64,000 bases of DNA, taken from positions 113,671 to 177,670 of the forward strand of contig JAEERP010000005.1 of NCBI GenBank assembly GCA_016285885.1. The letters run 5' to 3'. Source of the DNA: Paludibacteraceae bacterium. Lineage in GTDB: Bacteria > Bacteroidota > Bacteroidia > Bacteroidales > Paludibacteraceae. The position numbers and the translations under genes are program-made. The notes below the pieces were generated by a model. It saw nothing but the letters and a program-made list of their open reading frames with translations, was not told the DNA's origin and searched no databases. This document shows, piece after piece, positions 48,960-56,906 of the stretch; within the stretch, counting starts at the first letter, position 1, and the number at the start of each line of letters is the position of its first letter.

Positions 48960-49580
48960 TCACTTCTCGATATCCGTTTTATACTTAAAACGGTCCAGAT
49001 GGGTGAAGCCCATGGCGGTCAGTTGTTCCGCGCTTTTCTCCACATCCGCCTCGGTATTATACTGTTCGATCAGGGGGAGTCTGACGACGACACGTTCCTG
49101 CAGTCCCAGGTCCGCCAAGCGACGCAGGTTGGAGAGCATCTGCGTAGCCTCCTGCCCCGTGTATGCCTTATAAATCGCCTCATTCATATCCTTGACATCG
49201 ACGATATAATGGTCCACCACGTCCACAGACTTCTCGAAGAGCGCACTAGGCACGTTCAGCGAGGTCTCCAGCGTAAGGTTCCAATGCGGCCCGCACAACT
49301 CCCTGAACGAGCGGATGAACTCCACATTCAGCAAAGGCTCGCCCCCGCCGAAGGTGACCCCTCCGCCAGTCGCCAGAAAATAGAGTTGGTCAATCTTCAC
49401 ATAATCGTACAACGATTGGGGAGTATGCGTGACCAGGTAAGCCTCGGCACGGTTGCACTGAGGATTCAGGCAATAGGCGCACTTGAGCGGGCAGCCCCAG
49501 AAGGCCGCCAAGGTAGTGACACCCTCGCCATCCACCGTCAGACGATGTCTGGCTACACCGATAAACTTCACAGACTGCAT
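48960..49580 (-). CDS. Radical SAM protein, glycyl-radical-enzyme-activase-like
   Basis: The 206-residue product has the radical SAM CxxxCxxC motif as CPLKCAYC (Cys30, Cys34, Cys37), which binds the 4Fe-4S cluster, and a GGGEPLL motif for S-adenosylmethionine. The early VDGEGV... AFWGCPLKC order matches the pyruvate formate-lyase activase family. It is shorter than PflA (about 245 residues) and has no extra ferredoxin-like cluster domain. No glycyl radical enzyme gene lies in the window, so its substrate is unknown. It is divergently transcribed from the NusG-like gene, with separate promoters between them. Confidence 0.82.
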   Translation of the reverse strand: MQSVKFIGVARHRLTVDGEGVTTLAAFWGCPLKCAYCLNPQCNRAEAYLVTHTPQSLYDYVKIDQLYFLATGGGVTFGGGEPLLNVEFIRSFRELCGPHWNLTLETSLNVPSALFEKSVDVVDHYIVDVKDMNEAIYKAYTGQEATQMLSNLRRLADLGLQERVVVRLPLIEQYNTEADVEKSAEQLTAMGFTHLDRFKYKTDIEK

Positions 49581-49605
49581 ACGTGGTAATTCTTTTATGA
49601 TAAAG

Positions 49606-49613
49606 CAAAATTA
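49606..49613 (-). promoter_or_regulatory. -7 box TAATTTTG for the radical SAM gene
   Basis: The minus strand reads TAATTTTG about 26 bases before the ATG at 49580. It lies back to back with the promoter of the NusG-like gene. Confidence 0.55.
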
Positions 49614-49654
49614 TAACAAAAAGCATTTACCTCCCTATTACGAGGAAAAAAAGT

Positions 49655-49662
49655 TATCTTTG
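49655..49662 (+). promoter_or_regulatory. -7 box TATCTTTG for the NusG-like gene
   Basis: TATCTTTGCGC matches the Bacteroidota -7 consensus exactly and lies 54 bases before the ATG at 49716. The -33 position is not clear. Confidence 0.65.
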
Positions 49663-49715
49663 CGCACGCAATGGTGGGATAGGCACACATCACCCTGCAA
49701 AAACTTAGTAAAGAG

Positions 49716-50246
49716 ATGGCAAGCAACCAAGAAATCCATTGGTTCGTGGCAAGAACCAGATCAAGGCAAGAAAAGAAAATCAGGCAGATTGTGGAAGAGA
49801 TGGGGATAGAGGTCTATCTACCCGTCAGAGAGGAGATGCGCCAATGGCACGACCGTCGCAAAAAGGTGGAGGTGGTATTGATTCCCAGCATCATATTCAT
49901 CCGCACCGACAAAACGACCGCCCTCTCCCTACCTAACGACAAAGGCTTACCGATCCGCTATGCGATCAACACCACGCTTCCCCGCCATGAGATCATGACG
50001 GTTCCCCACCGCGAGATGGAGAACTTCATCAAGTTCCTCAGCAACAACGAGGAGGAGTTCCATGTGGAGAACGATCTCATCTACCTGCCGGGCACAAAGG
50101 TGAGGATCACGAATGGACCGATGGCGGGCATCGAAGGAGAATTGGTACGTGTAGACAACAAGAAGAAGGTCATTGTCCGTCTCACAGGAATCATCGCCTG
50201 CTCGCTGGAAATACCGATGTCACGATTAGAAAGAATCAAGGAATAG
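49716..50246 (+). CDS. UpxY-family NusG-like transcription antiterminator
   Basis: The 176-residue product begins with a NusG N-terminal domain (HWFVARTRSRQEKKIRQI... GIEVYLPV) and ends with a KOW domain (LPGTKVRITNGPMAGIEGELV). This is the architecture of UpxY/LoaP-type specialised NusG paralogues, which in Bacteroides are the first genes of capsule operons and allow RNA polymerase to read through the long operon. Here the next gene is convergent 34 bases away, so there is no operon for it to act on in cis. It may act in trans on distant polysaccharide genes, or be a remnant of a lost locus. Confidence 0.85.
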   Translation: MASNQEIHWFVARTRSRQEKKIRQIVEEMGIEVYLPVREEMRQWHDRRKKVEVVLIPSIIFIRTDKTTALSLPNDKGLPIRYAINTTLPRHEIMTVPHREMENFIKFLSNNEEEFHVENDLIYLPGTKVRITNGPMAGIEGELVRVDNKKKVIVRLTGIIACSLEIPMSRLERIKE

Positions 50247-50271
50247 GCCTGCCGCACAAGCGCCGAGGTCA

Positions 50272-50295
50272 CGAGGATTTTATTTAGAATCCTCG
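50272..50295. terminator. Hairpin at the convergent junction
   Basis: CGAGGATT (50272-50279) pairs with AATCCTCG (50288-50295) around an eight-base loop. It overlaps the last codons and stop of the C69-family gene and lies 26 bases after the UpxY-type gene. No strong T-run is present. Confidence 0.4.
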
Positions 50296-51935
50296 TTCAC
50301 TTTGAACTTATCACCTGTTTCATCCACCACACGTTGGTAATAGCTATCCGAATAGCCAGGTGTCTGTATATCTTCAGGAACGCCCCATCCGTTATCAATA
50401 AACCTACCGTTCCGTTCACGTTTGATGTTTCCGTCGGCATACTTCACCATGAGGAACTCTCCCAAAGCCTTCCATCGCCTCATCATGAGCACGCTTTGGT
50501 TCTCCGAGTACTCCGTGAGGAAACGGTTCGCGTAGTCAGGCGATTTCTTGAAAAGAGACTGTGCGGCCTCCTCCACGACCTGCAGGTTATCCTCCAGCTT
50601 CTGTTCGAACTCCAGCTGAGCCTTCCGAATATCAGGAGCCATATACTTATACTTCCCGTAGGCCATGTTCGAGACCCAATTGAAGACCCAGTAGGCAGAG
50701 TCCCACGAGAACTCCAACAAGCTACCGTTACCCGTCTTGAAGCAGTTAGGCACCTCCGTCGTTCCGCAGTAGATCGGCACATAGACCGTGAAGGTCGCGT
50801 CATCCACGCCAAACCATAGCACGCCACCGATCTTACCCGGCAGCCAGCTACGCATCTGAGCGACGAACGAGAAGGCGTTCTTAGGGCCAGCGATAGGCGA
50901 CTCGTTGAAGTAAGTCTGTCCGTTCAGTTCCCAGAACCTAGGTTCGAAGCGATACTCCGCGCCGAAAGGCTCGGCCCCCACATCCTCCGTCAATGCCAAA
51001 GGAGAGTTCTCGAAATGGTCACGCATCAGGTTCTTCAATTCCAGCAAAGAGACTTTGTTAGCCGGTTTCACCCAAAGAGGCATTGGTTCGTCAGACTTGC
51101 CCAAGACGTAATCGATATACTTCTCCATGTCTGGGTTCACCTTACGGTAGATACTCCACACACGGGCGTCGCAGAATCGTCTGGCGCTGAAAGACATAGG
51201 GTCGTATGCGGCAGAAAAATTAAAGTCCTTGTTTTTACCGTTAAAGTAGCCCATCTCCTTAGCGAAAGAGATCACATCCCTCGAGTATCGGCAGTTCTCC
51301 CTATCGTTTAAAGGGAATGTGGTAATGCGGGAGTGGTTCGTATGGGCGCAGATACAATCGTCCGGCACACGCAAGGCCACCCAAACCGCCCCCTTGATGT
51401 CAGGTCCCTTGCCGATCATCTCCATGATCCATATCTCGTTAGGGTCCGCGATGGAGAAGGTCTCGCCCGTGCTACAGTAGCCGTAGCGGTTCACCAACTC
51501 CGTCATGACCTGAATGGCCTGCTGAGCGGTTTTGGAGCGTTGCAGCGTCACGTAGATTAGATTACCATAATCCAGAATACCCGTCGTATCCTGCAACTCC
51601 TTCCGTCCGCCGAAAGTAGACTCCGTGATACAAACCTGGTACTCATTGATGTTACCCAACACGGCATAGGTTTCGGAGACCTCGTCGATCTTGCCTTGAT
51701 ACTTATGAGTGTCCCAGCCATAGATGTCCGTCTGCATATACTTAGCATTGGTGGTGGCAGGGTAAAAAGAGAGCTCGCCATAGAGGTAATACGAATCGGC
51801 GGAATAGGTGCAGAAAGTGGAGCCATCCTTAGAGGCGGACTTCCCCACCATCACATTCGTACCCGCGAAAAGGTTCATCCCTCCCATGAACAGAGAGACG
51901 AGGCAACATGAGATAATTCGATACAAAGCTTTCAT
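50280..51935 (-). CDS. C69-family (PepD-like) dipeptidase homologue, expected Cys nucleophile is Gly
   Basis: The 551-residue product has a signal peptide (to about NLFA) followed at once by GTNVMVGKSASKDGST, the N-terminal block of the C69 Ntn-hydrolase family. Further family features are QVCITESTFGG and the SIADPNEIWIMEMIGKG region. In active C69 peptidases the first residue of this block is the Cys that becomes the N-terminal nucleophile; here residue 25 is Gly (GGT, 51861-51863). The protein may be inactive or use another residue, such as the nearby Cys in TFCTYS. I start at the ATG at 51935, two bases after the TGA of the M23 gene; a TTG at 51944 would overlap that gene. The tight spacing suggests translational coupling and a shared role in cell-wall peptide turnover (inference). 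Confidence 0.85.
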   Translation of the reverse strand: MKALYRIISCCLVSLFMGGMNLFAGTNVMVGKSASKDGSTFCTYSADSYYLYGELSFYPATTNAKYMQTDIYGWDTHKYQGKIDEVSETYAVLGNINEYQVCITESTFGGRKELQDTTGILDYGNLIYVTLQRSKTAQQAIQVMTELVNRYGYCSTGETFSIADPNEIWIMEMIGKGPDIKGAVWVALRVPDDCICAHTNHSRITTFPLNDRENCRYSRDVISFAKEMGYFNGKNKDFNFSAAYDPMSFSARRFCDARVWSIYRKVNPDMEKYIDYVLGKSDEPMPLWVKPANKVSLLELKNLMRDHFENSPLALTEDVGAEPFGAEYRFEPRFWELNGQTYFNESPIAGPKNAFSFVAQMRSWLPGKIGGVLWFGVDDATFTVYVPIYCGTTEVPNCFKTGNGSLLEFSWDSAYWVFNWVSNMAYGKYKYMAPDIRKAQLEFEQKLEDNLQVVEEAAQSLFKKSPDYANRFLTEYSENQSVLMMRRWKALGEFLMVKYADGNIKRERNGRFIDNGWGVPEDIQTPGYSDSYYQRVVDETGDKFKVNEDSK

Positions 51936-51937
51936 AA

Positions 51938-53644
51938 TCACCAAGATATTTGAGTGTTATACTCCGCCACGTTGCCGCAATTATCCTTCACGACAACCCT
52001 CAGCGTATGTTCTTTATTCTTTTCCACCAAACTGCTATCCATCCAGAAGGTGATCAAACGCGTCTTATAATCGAACTCGAAGAGCACCCACTTGTCGTCG
52101 ATATAACCATCATAGGAGGCGATACCCGACTGCGCATCGTTGATCTTAAGGCGTATGAACGGTTGGTTCTTCAGGTTCTTCGTATGGACGGGCAGGATGG
52201 TAGGCTTCACCAAATCGGCCGCCACGACGAACTTACCGAACGAATTAGTACGTCCTACCACATAGCCATTGTTGTAGTTCGCGAGAACAGCGCCCGCCAA
52301 GAAACCCTTGTCGTTCACCTTCGCGATGTAATACTTGGATTTATCCTCCAACGAATCCTTGGTCACGAGGAGAGAGAGGTCGCAGTAGCAATGGAGCGGA
52401 GCGTACCATGAGCCGATCTGATGGATATCAGAGTAGAAGCCAGGCTTATCCGTCACTATCCTCGCATAATTCTCCGGCACGTCCGTATAGAGCGCATTGC
52501 TTGGAAGCTGCAGCGCGAAATCCTCCTTCACGATGAAATGAGCCTCGCCACAACGGATGAGGCTATCCGCCGGTATGGTGGCACGGTCCCAGCTCGTTTT
52601 CTTGCCGTGTATGATGAAGGAGAACTGGTCCGAATTGCCGAAGTCGTCCGTCACGACATACTTCACCTGGTAGTCACGCTCCTTGTCGATGAAGAACGTA
52701 CCGGAGAGTCCGTCGTGCAGGTGCAGCGGACTATTCTTTTCCTTGTAGGACTTCATGAAGAACTCACCCGTGGAGAGGTGTTGCGCATAATCGACGAACC
52801 CATTCAAGGCACGCGTGTCGCTGAACTTGATATTCGTGATGGTGACATCAGAGATCAACGTGTTGTCCACATAGAACTTCAAGTTCCTAGGCGTATACTT
52901 GAAAGAGGTGTTCGACATGAAATCGACAGCCTTCACCGCGAAACCGATCTTTCCCCATGCGGTGATGTTCTGGCCATTCTTCAGGACACGTTGTTTCGCC
53001 TTGTTCACGATCACATTATAGCGTTGCTCCTTTTGATCGTTCACACGCCCCTCATCATCCAAGCCATAGATCTTCACAGCGTTGATCCTTGGGGCGCGAT
53101 TATCCTTGAGACCGAAATATTTATTCAGCAAAAGAGGGTTCTGCAGCGCCTGGTCTTCCGTCCTACGCACCTCGAAATGGAGGTGAGGTCCGCCCGAAGC
53201 GCCCGTATTGCCGGAGAGAGCGAAGAGCTGGCCCTTCTTCACGGGGAACTCATTTGGACCGAGTTCCATCTCCACCTCATACTTCTTCTCCGCATATTGT
53301 TTCGCCTTCACGATAGAATCCAGGCGAGGGATAAAACCGTTCAAGTGGCCATAGACCGTCGTGTAGCCATTCGGGTGAACGATATGGATGCACTTGCCGT
53401 AGCTGGATCGGTTGATGGAGACCCTGAAGATATAACCATCCGCCACCGCGTAGATAGGCTTGTTCTCCTCCCCATTCGTCCGGAAATCCAGGCCGCCATG
53501 GAAATGATTACGCCTCATCTCCGCGAAACTGCCACTCAGGGTGGTCTCGAAATCAAGAGGCGAGCAAACCTGCCAATTACTCAATTGGGCGGAAGCGTTC
53601 ACACACATAGTTACAAAAGCCAACACAAAAAAGAATGTTCTCAT
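51938..53644 (-). CDS. M23-family metallopeptidase, exported
   Basis: From the chosen start the product is 568 residues with a signal peptide (MRTFFFVLAFVTMCVNASA). The peptidase M23 (LytM) domain at about 45-165 has all zinc ligands: HGGLD (His49, Asp53) and HLHFE (His154, His156). The remaining ~400 residues are an all-beta extension of unknown role. M23 enzymes cut peptidoglycan cross-bridges or peptides. The promoter -7 box at 53680-53687 overlaps the region of earlier in-frame Met codons (53704, 53677), so translation most likely starts at 53644, less likely at 53668. The C69-family gene follows two bases after the stop. Confidence 0.9.
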   Translation of the reverse strand: MRTFFFVLAFVTMCVNASAQLSNWQVCSPLDFETTLSGSFAEMRRNHFHGGLDFRTNGEENKPIYAVADGYIFRVSINRSSYGKCIHIVHPNGYTTVYGHLNGFIPRLDSIVKAKQYAEKKYEVEMELGPNEFPVKKGQLFALSGNTGASGGPHLHFEVRRTEDQALQNPLLLNKYFGLKDNRAPRINAVKIYGLDDEGRVNDQKEQRYNVIVNKAKQRVLKNGQNITAWGKIGFAVKAVDFMSNTSFKYTPRNLKFYVDNTLISDVTITNIKFSDTRALNGFVDYAQHLSTGEFFMKSYKEKNSPLHLHDGLSGTFFIDKERDYQVKYVVTDDFGNSDQFSFIIHGKKTSWDRATIPADSLIRCGEAHFIVKEDFALQLPSNALYTDVPENYARIVTDKPGFYSDIHQIGSWYAPLHCYCDLSLLVTKDSLEDKSKYYIAKVNDKGFLAGAVLANYNNGYVVGRTNSFGKFVVAADLVKPTILPVHTKNLKNQPFIRLKINDAQSGIASYDGYIDDKWVLFEFDYKTRLITFWMDSSLVEKNKEHTLRVVVKDNCGNVAEYNTQISW

Positions 53645-53679
53645 TTTCTTAGCAACCGTTTTATCCATTTTTTCCATTG

Positions 53680-53687
53680 CAAAAATA
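53680..53687 (-). promoter_or_regulatory. -7 box TATTTTTG for the M23/C69 operon
   Basis: The minus strand reads GGTATTTTTGCAATGG. A start of transcription about seven bases on would fall at or after the Met codon at 53677, which is why a downstream start codon is preferred for the M23 gene. Confidence 0.6.
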
Positions 53688-53803
53688 CCAAATCCGTTCA
53701 ACATTAAACCGAGAATCGATGAAACATGACCAACAATTATTGTGTTTTTTAGATTTGTTAAGGATTATTTCTCGGCAGAGGTGTCAAAATAATCCAAAAT
53801 TTA

Positions 53804-53811
53804 TAAATTTG
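53804..53811 (+). promoter_or_regulatory. -7 box TAAATTTG for the DUF1573 gene
   Basis: TAAATTTGCATT lies 73 bases before the ATG at 53885 and fits the TAnnTTTG consensus. It is divergent from the M23 promoter. A clear -33 TTTG is not seen. Confidence 0.55.
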
Positions 53812-53884
53812 CATTCCGAAACCTAGAGGCAATGGCGCTTCGAGGAGGCAAAAAAGAGAAATGTTAAATATTAAATAAGAAGAA

Positions 53885-54994
53885 ATGAAAAAGTTAGTAT
53901 TTTCTTTCATCGCATTGTTCGCAGGAATTGCGACTATGTTTGCGCAGGGTGCGCCGGAGATCTATTTCGAGCAGATCACCCACGACTTTGGAACTTTCCC
54001 TGAAGAGAATGGTAAAGTTTCCTGTACATTTGAATTCAAGAACGTAGGTAATGCGGACTTGGTGTTGCAAAGCGTAAAAGCATCTTGCGGATGTACGACT
54101 CCAGATTGGACCAAAGAGCCTGTGGCTCCAGGCGGAACGGGTGTGGTTAAGGCAACTTACAACGCTACAGGTCGTCCAGGTTCATTCACCAAGACCATCA
54201 CCGTGAAATCAAACGCCGGCGAGAAGAGATTGACCATCAAGGGAGAGGTGATCCCTAAGGCTCAGAAGGTAGAGGACAAGTACCCATTTGAGGTGAACGG
54301 TCTCCGTCTGATGAAGAAGAACTGCTACTTCAACACGATATACTACTCTGAGGACGCGAACGCTAAGAAGAACGCGAACGCTAGACCTCAAAGCAAGACT
54401 GAAGTGATCGAGGTGATCAACAACGGCAAAGAGGACATCAAGGTATCTTTCGAGAACGGAAATCCTAAATTGGTCTCCGCTAAGATGACTCCTGAAGTGT
54501 TGAAGGCTGGCGAGAGAGGTAGCATTGAAGTGACTGTTTCCCCTAAGGATTCAGACGTATGGGGCACGTTCAAGAAATCTTTCAAGATCAAAGCGAACGG
54601 CAAGCCTGCTGACTTCGAGATCACCCTCTACGGAAACGTGGCTGAGGATTTCTCTTACATGACTCCAGAGGAGAAGGCTGAAGCTCCTGTATTGACAGTC
54701 GGCAACACCATATCTCTCGAGCCTATCGAGATCGGCAAGGCTAAGACCTTCAAGTTCAAGGTTCAGAACACTGGTAAGAAGCCTCTTATCATCCGTTCTT
54801 TCCACTGCGACGCCCCTGGCTTCACCATCAAGGCGCCAAACAAGCCAATCAAGGCTGGCAAGGAAGGCGAGATCTACGTCACTGTTAACGCAGCAAACTC
54901 TAAGGCTGGCAAATATAGCCAAAGATTGACCCTCACCACCAACGATCCGAACCGTAGCACGTTCGTCATCAACTTGACGGGTGAGATCAAATAA
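53885..54994 (+). CDS. Exported DUF1573 protein, three beta-sandwich domains
   Basis: The 369-residue product has a signal peptide (to about TMFAQ). The first domain (about 25-120) is a classic DUF1573 unit with ASCGCTTPDW followed by PVAPGGTG. The second (about 125-235) and third (about 258-369) have the same ASPM/HYDIN-like beta-sandwich layout (VIEVINNGKEDIKV; TFKFKVQNTGKKPL), but lack the Cys-Gly-Cys motif. The function of DUF1573 is not known; an envelope scaffold or binding role is likely. The gene ends in a strong terminator and is separate from the following operon, which encodes a one-domain DUF1573 protein. Its codon choice, like that of dnaK, suggests high expression. Confidence 0.88.
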   Translation: MKKLVFSFIALFAGIATMFAQGAPEIYFEQITHDFGTFPEENGKVSCTFEFKNVGNADLVLQSVKASCGCTTPDWTKEPVAPGGTGVVKATYNATGRPGSFTKTITVKSNAGEKRLTIKGEVIPKAQKVEDKYPFEVNGLRLMKKNCYFNTIYYSEDANAKKNANARPQSKTEVIEVINNGKEDIKVSFENGNPKLVSAKMTPEVLKAGERGSIEVTVSPKDSDVWGTFKKSFKIKANGKPADFEITLYGNVAEDFSYMTPEEKAEAPVLTVGNTISLEPIEIGKAKTFKFKVQNTGKKPLIIRSFHCDAPGFTIKAPNKPIKAGKEGEIYVTVNAANSKAGKYSQRLTLTTNDPNRSTFVINLTGEIK

Positions 54995-55028
54995 TTCCTG
55001 CTCTAGAGATTAGGAAGATAAAGATTCT

Positions 55029-55071
55029 GCAATAGGGGTAAACAGACCGTTTATCCCTATTGCTTTTTTTT
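55029..55071 (+). terminator. Strong intrinsic terminator after the DUF1573 gene
   Basis: A 15-bp stem (55029-55043 with 55049-55063, one G-U pair) with a five-base loop is followed by a T8 run (55064-55071). It lies 34 bases after the stop codon. The next promoter starts two bases later. Confidence 0.95.
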
Positions 55072-55072
55072 G

Positions 55073-55080
55073 TACCTTTG
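55073..55080 (+). promoter_or_regulatory. -7 box TACCTTTG for the lipoprotein/CcdA/DUF1573 operon
   Basis: TACCTTTGCGG follows the T-run of the upstream terminator, so any -33 contact would lie within the terminator hairpin. The first plausible start codon afterwards is the GTG at 55096. Confidence 0.65.
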
Positions 55081-55095
55081 CGGAAAAGTATTCCA

Positions 55096-56193
55096 GTGAG
55101 AAATTTCTTCATTTCCATATTACTTCTCCTTTCACTCACCGCCTGCGTGAAAAAGGACAGATATGTCATCCATGGCAACCTACGCTGCGTGAACGCCCAA
55201 GAGGCCTACATGCTGGAGATGAACCAGCTGGGCGAACTCATCGTCACCGACAGCGCCACCATCCGCAACGGCGACTTCAAGTTCAGAGGTCATGTGGACT
55301 ACCCTACCATGAGATTCATCAAAGTGGGCTCCTGCCGCCCTTTCGACGTCTTCGTGGAGAACGAGGAGATAAACATACGGGGATCCGTGCTCTACCCCGA
55401 CGAAATAACCGTCACTGGCTCCAATGCGCAGAATGACCTGAACTTCTTGATGAACGAGCACAAGAACATCTCCAACAAACGAAGCTCCATCCTGGTGAAG
55501 ATATCGAACGCCAAGAAACAGCGGGACCCCCAATTGGTGAAGAGACTCACCGCACACTATGACGCGCTCCCCGACTCGCTGCTTCTCATAACGGAGCGGT
55601 TCGTCGCCAGCAACCCCACCTCCATCGGTGCGGCCTACTTTGTCTGCTCACTCTCGGAATCATTCTCCATCACGAAACTAGAACCTATCATCAACCGCTT
55701 CGACCCGGCCATCTCCATGTCCCAATACGTGAGGTACCTAAACGACGAACTTGCCCTCACCCGCAACTTCAAGGAGGGTTCCGAGGCGCCTGACTTCCAC
55801 CTGACTGACCTCGACGGAGAGGATATATCCATGGCGAATTTCAAGGGGAAATACCTCTATATCGACTTCGGCGCATCATGGTGCAAAGAGACGGAGGCAC
55901 GCAACGAGATTCTGATGGACCTCTACCACCGCTACCACCCCTATGGATTGGACATCCTATCCGTCTCCCTCGACACGAACGAGGACGATTGGCGCGACTT
56001 CGCCTGCCGGGAGCCTGAACTGCCTTGGACACAGGCATCCGACCTCCTCTATTGGGCAAGCCCCATGACGAAGCAATATCACATCAACCAAATCCCCCAC
56101 GGTGTGTTGATCAACCCCGACGGGAAGATCGCCCGAGTGGATGGCAAACGAATCACGCTGGGCTATTACTTGAAGAAAACATTCGGTCAATAA
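55096..56193 (+). CDS. Lipoprotein with DUF4369-like and thioredoxin-like domains
   Basis: From the GTG at 55096 the 365-residue product has a lipoprotein signal (RNFFISILLLLSLTAC, lipobox Cys17). The start is chosen because the promoter -7 box is at 55073-55080; an earlier in-frame TTG (55060) would precede it. Residues about 20-110 resemble DUF4369 (YVIHGNLRCVNAQEAYML). Residues about 230-365 form a TlpA/ResA-like thioredoxin fold (EAPDFHLTDLDGEDISM... YIDFGASWCKETEAR). The usual CxxC active site is CKET (Cys263), so only the first cysteine remains; it could not act as a normal dithiol oxidoreductase by itself. The CcdA-like gene follows after one base, suggesting coupled synthesis and electron exchange across the inner membrane (inference). 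Confidence 0.87.
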   Translation: MRNFFISILLLLSLTACVKKDRYVIHGNLRCVNAQEAYMLEMNQLGELIVTDSATIRNGDFKFRGHVDYPTMRFIKVGSCRPFDVFVENEEINIRGSVLYPDEITVTGSNAQNDLNFLMNEHKNISNKRSSILVKISNAKKQRDPQLVKRLTAHYDALPDSLLLITERFVASNPTSIGAAYFVCSLSESFSITKLEPIINRFDPAISMSQYVRYLNDELALTRNFKEGSEAPDFHLTDLDGEDISMANFKGKYLYIDFGASWCKETEARNEILMDLYHRYHPYGLDILSVSLDTNEDDWRDFACREPELPWTQASDLLYWASPMTKQYHINQIPHGVLINPDGKIARVDGKRITLGYYLKKTFGQ

Positions 56194-56194
56194 T

Positions 56195-56896
56195 ATGGAC
56201 TTCCTAACACACTTATACAACGGGGAACACGTATGGATAAGCTCCATCATCTGGGGCATCATCGTGGCCGTATGCCCTTGCACAATGGCCGCCAACATCA
56301 CCGCCATCACCGCCATGTCCAGAGACAAGGAGGGGGGCAACAGCGTCTTCACAAGGGGTATCGCCTACGCCTTAGGTAGAGCGGCGGCTTATGTTTCATT
56401 GGGTATCCTCCTTTCCCTCTTCGCGCAAGGCCTTCACATAGGCGAATCATTCCAACACCTCTTCGGACTCTTCCTGGGCCCCATACTCGTCCTCATCGGA
56501 ATCCTGATGCTGGACATCATCCACATCCACGGATTGGCGGACAAATGCATGGTGGTGTTCAACCGGATGGTCAAGCGATTCGGCTTCTGGAAATCCTTCC
56601 TGCTCGGCATATTGCTGGCCTTCGCGTTCTGCCCCTACAGCGCCACCATCTACTTCGGCGTGGTCATTCCCTCCTCACTATCCGCCGAGAGCGGATACAT
56701 CGTGCCGATCTCCTTCGCCATCGGGGCGACAATACCGGTCTTGTTGCTGGCTTGGATCTTCGCATTCAGCATGGATTCCGCCAAAAAGACATTGGACAAG
56801 TTCCAGCAATACGAACAGTGGTTCAGACGTATTTTAGCCATACTCTTTATTATCTCAGGAATTTTGTTTATCTTAGAGTATTACTTCGAACTTTAA
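56195..56896 (+). CDS. CcdA/DsbD-like membrane protein (ArsG-type permease family)
   Basis: The 233-residue product has about six hydrophobic segments. It carries a CPC motif in the first segment (Cys27, Cys29) and a CPY motif in the second half (Cys146), as in the DsbD/CcdA superfamily that passes reducing equivalents from cytoplasmic thioredoxin to the periplasm. Some members of this subgroup are labelled aromatic arsenical efflux permeases (ArsG type), so annotation can go either way. Here the partner genes (thioredoxin-like lipoprotein one base upstream, DUF1573 protein 10 bases downstream) favour envelope redox over arsenic export, and no ars gene is present. Confidence 0.85.
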   Translation: MDFLTHLYNGEHVWISSIIWGIIVAVCPCTMAANITAITAMSRDKEGGNSVFTRGIAYALGRAAAYVSLGILLSLFAQGLHIGESFQHLFGLFLGPILVLIGILMLDIIHIHGLADKCMVVFNRMVKRFGFWKSFLLGILLAFAFCPYSATIYFGVVIPSSLSAESGYIVPISFAIGATIPVLLLAWIFAFSMDSAKKTLDKFQQYEQWFRRILAILFIISGILFILEYYFEL

Positions 56897-56906
56897 ACAT
56901 AATAGC

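Noticed and set aside
49716..50246. Start of a capsule polysaccharide locus
   Set aside because: The UpxY-type gene is followed by convergent peptidase genes; no UpxZ, glycosyltransferase or flippase is present.
52421..53707. 428-codon open frame antisense to the M23 gene
   Set aside because: The sense strand has all M23 zinc ligands and a signal peptide; the antisense product has no family features.
56195..56896. Arsenic resistance operon
   Set aside because: The membrane protein could be labelled ArsG-like, but there is no arsR, arsenate reductase or other ars gene; the neighbours are redox and DUF1573 genes.
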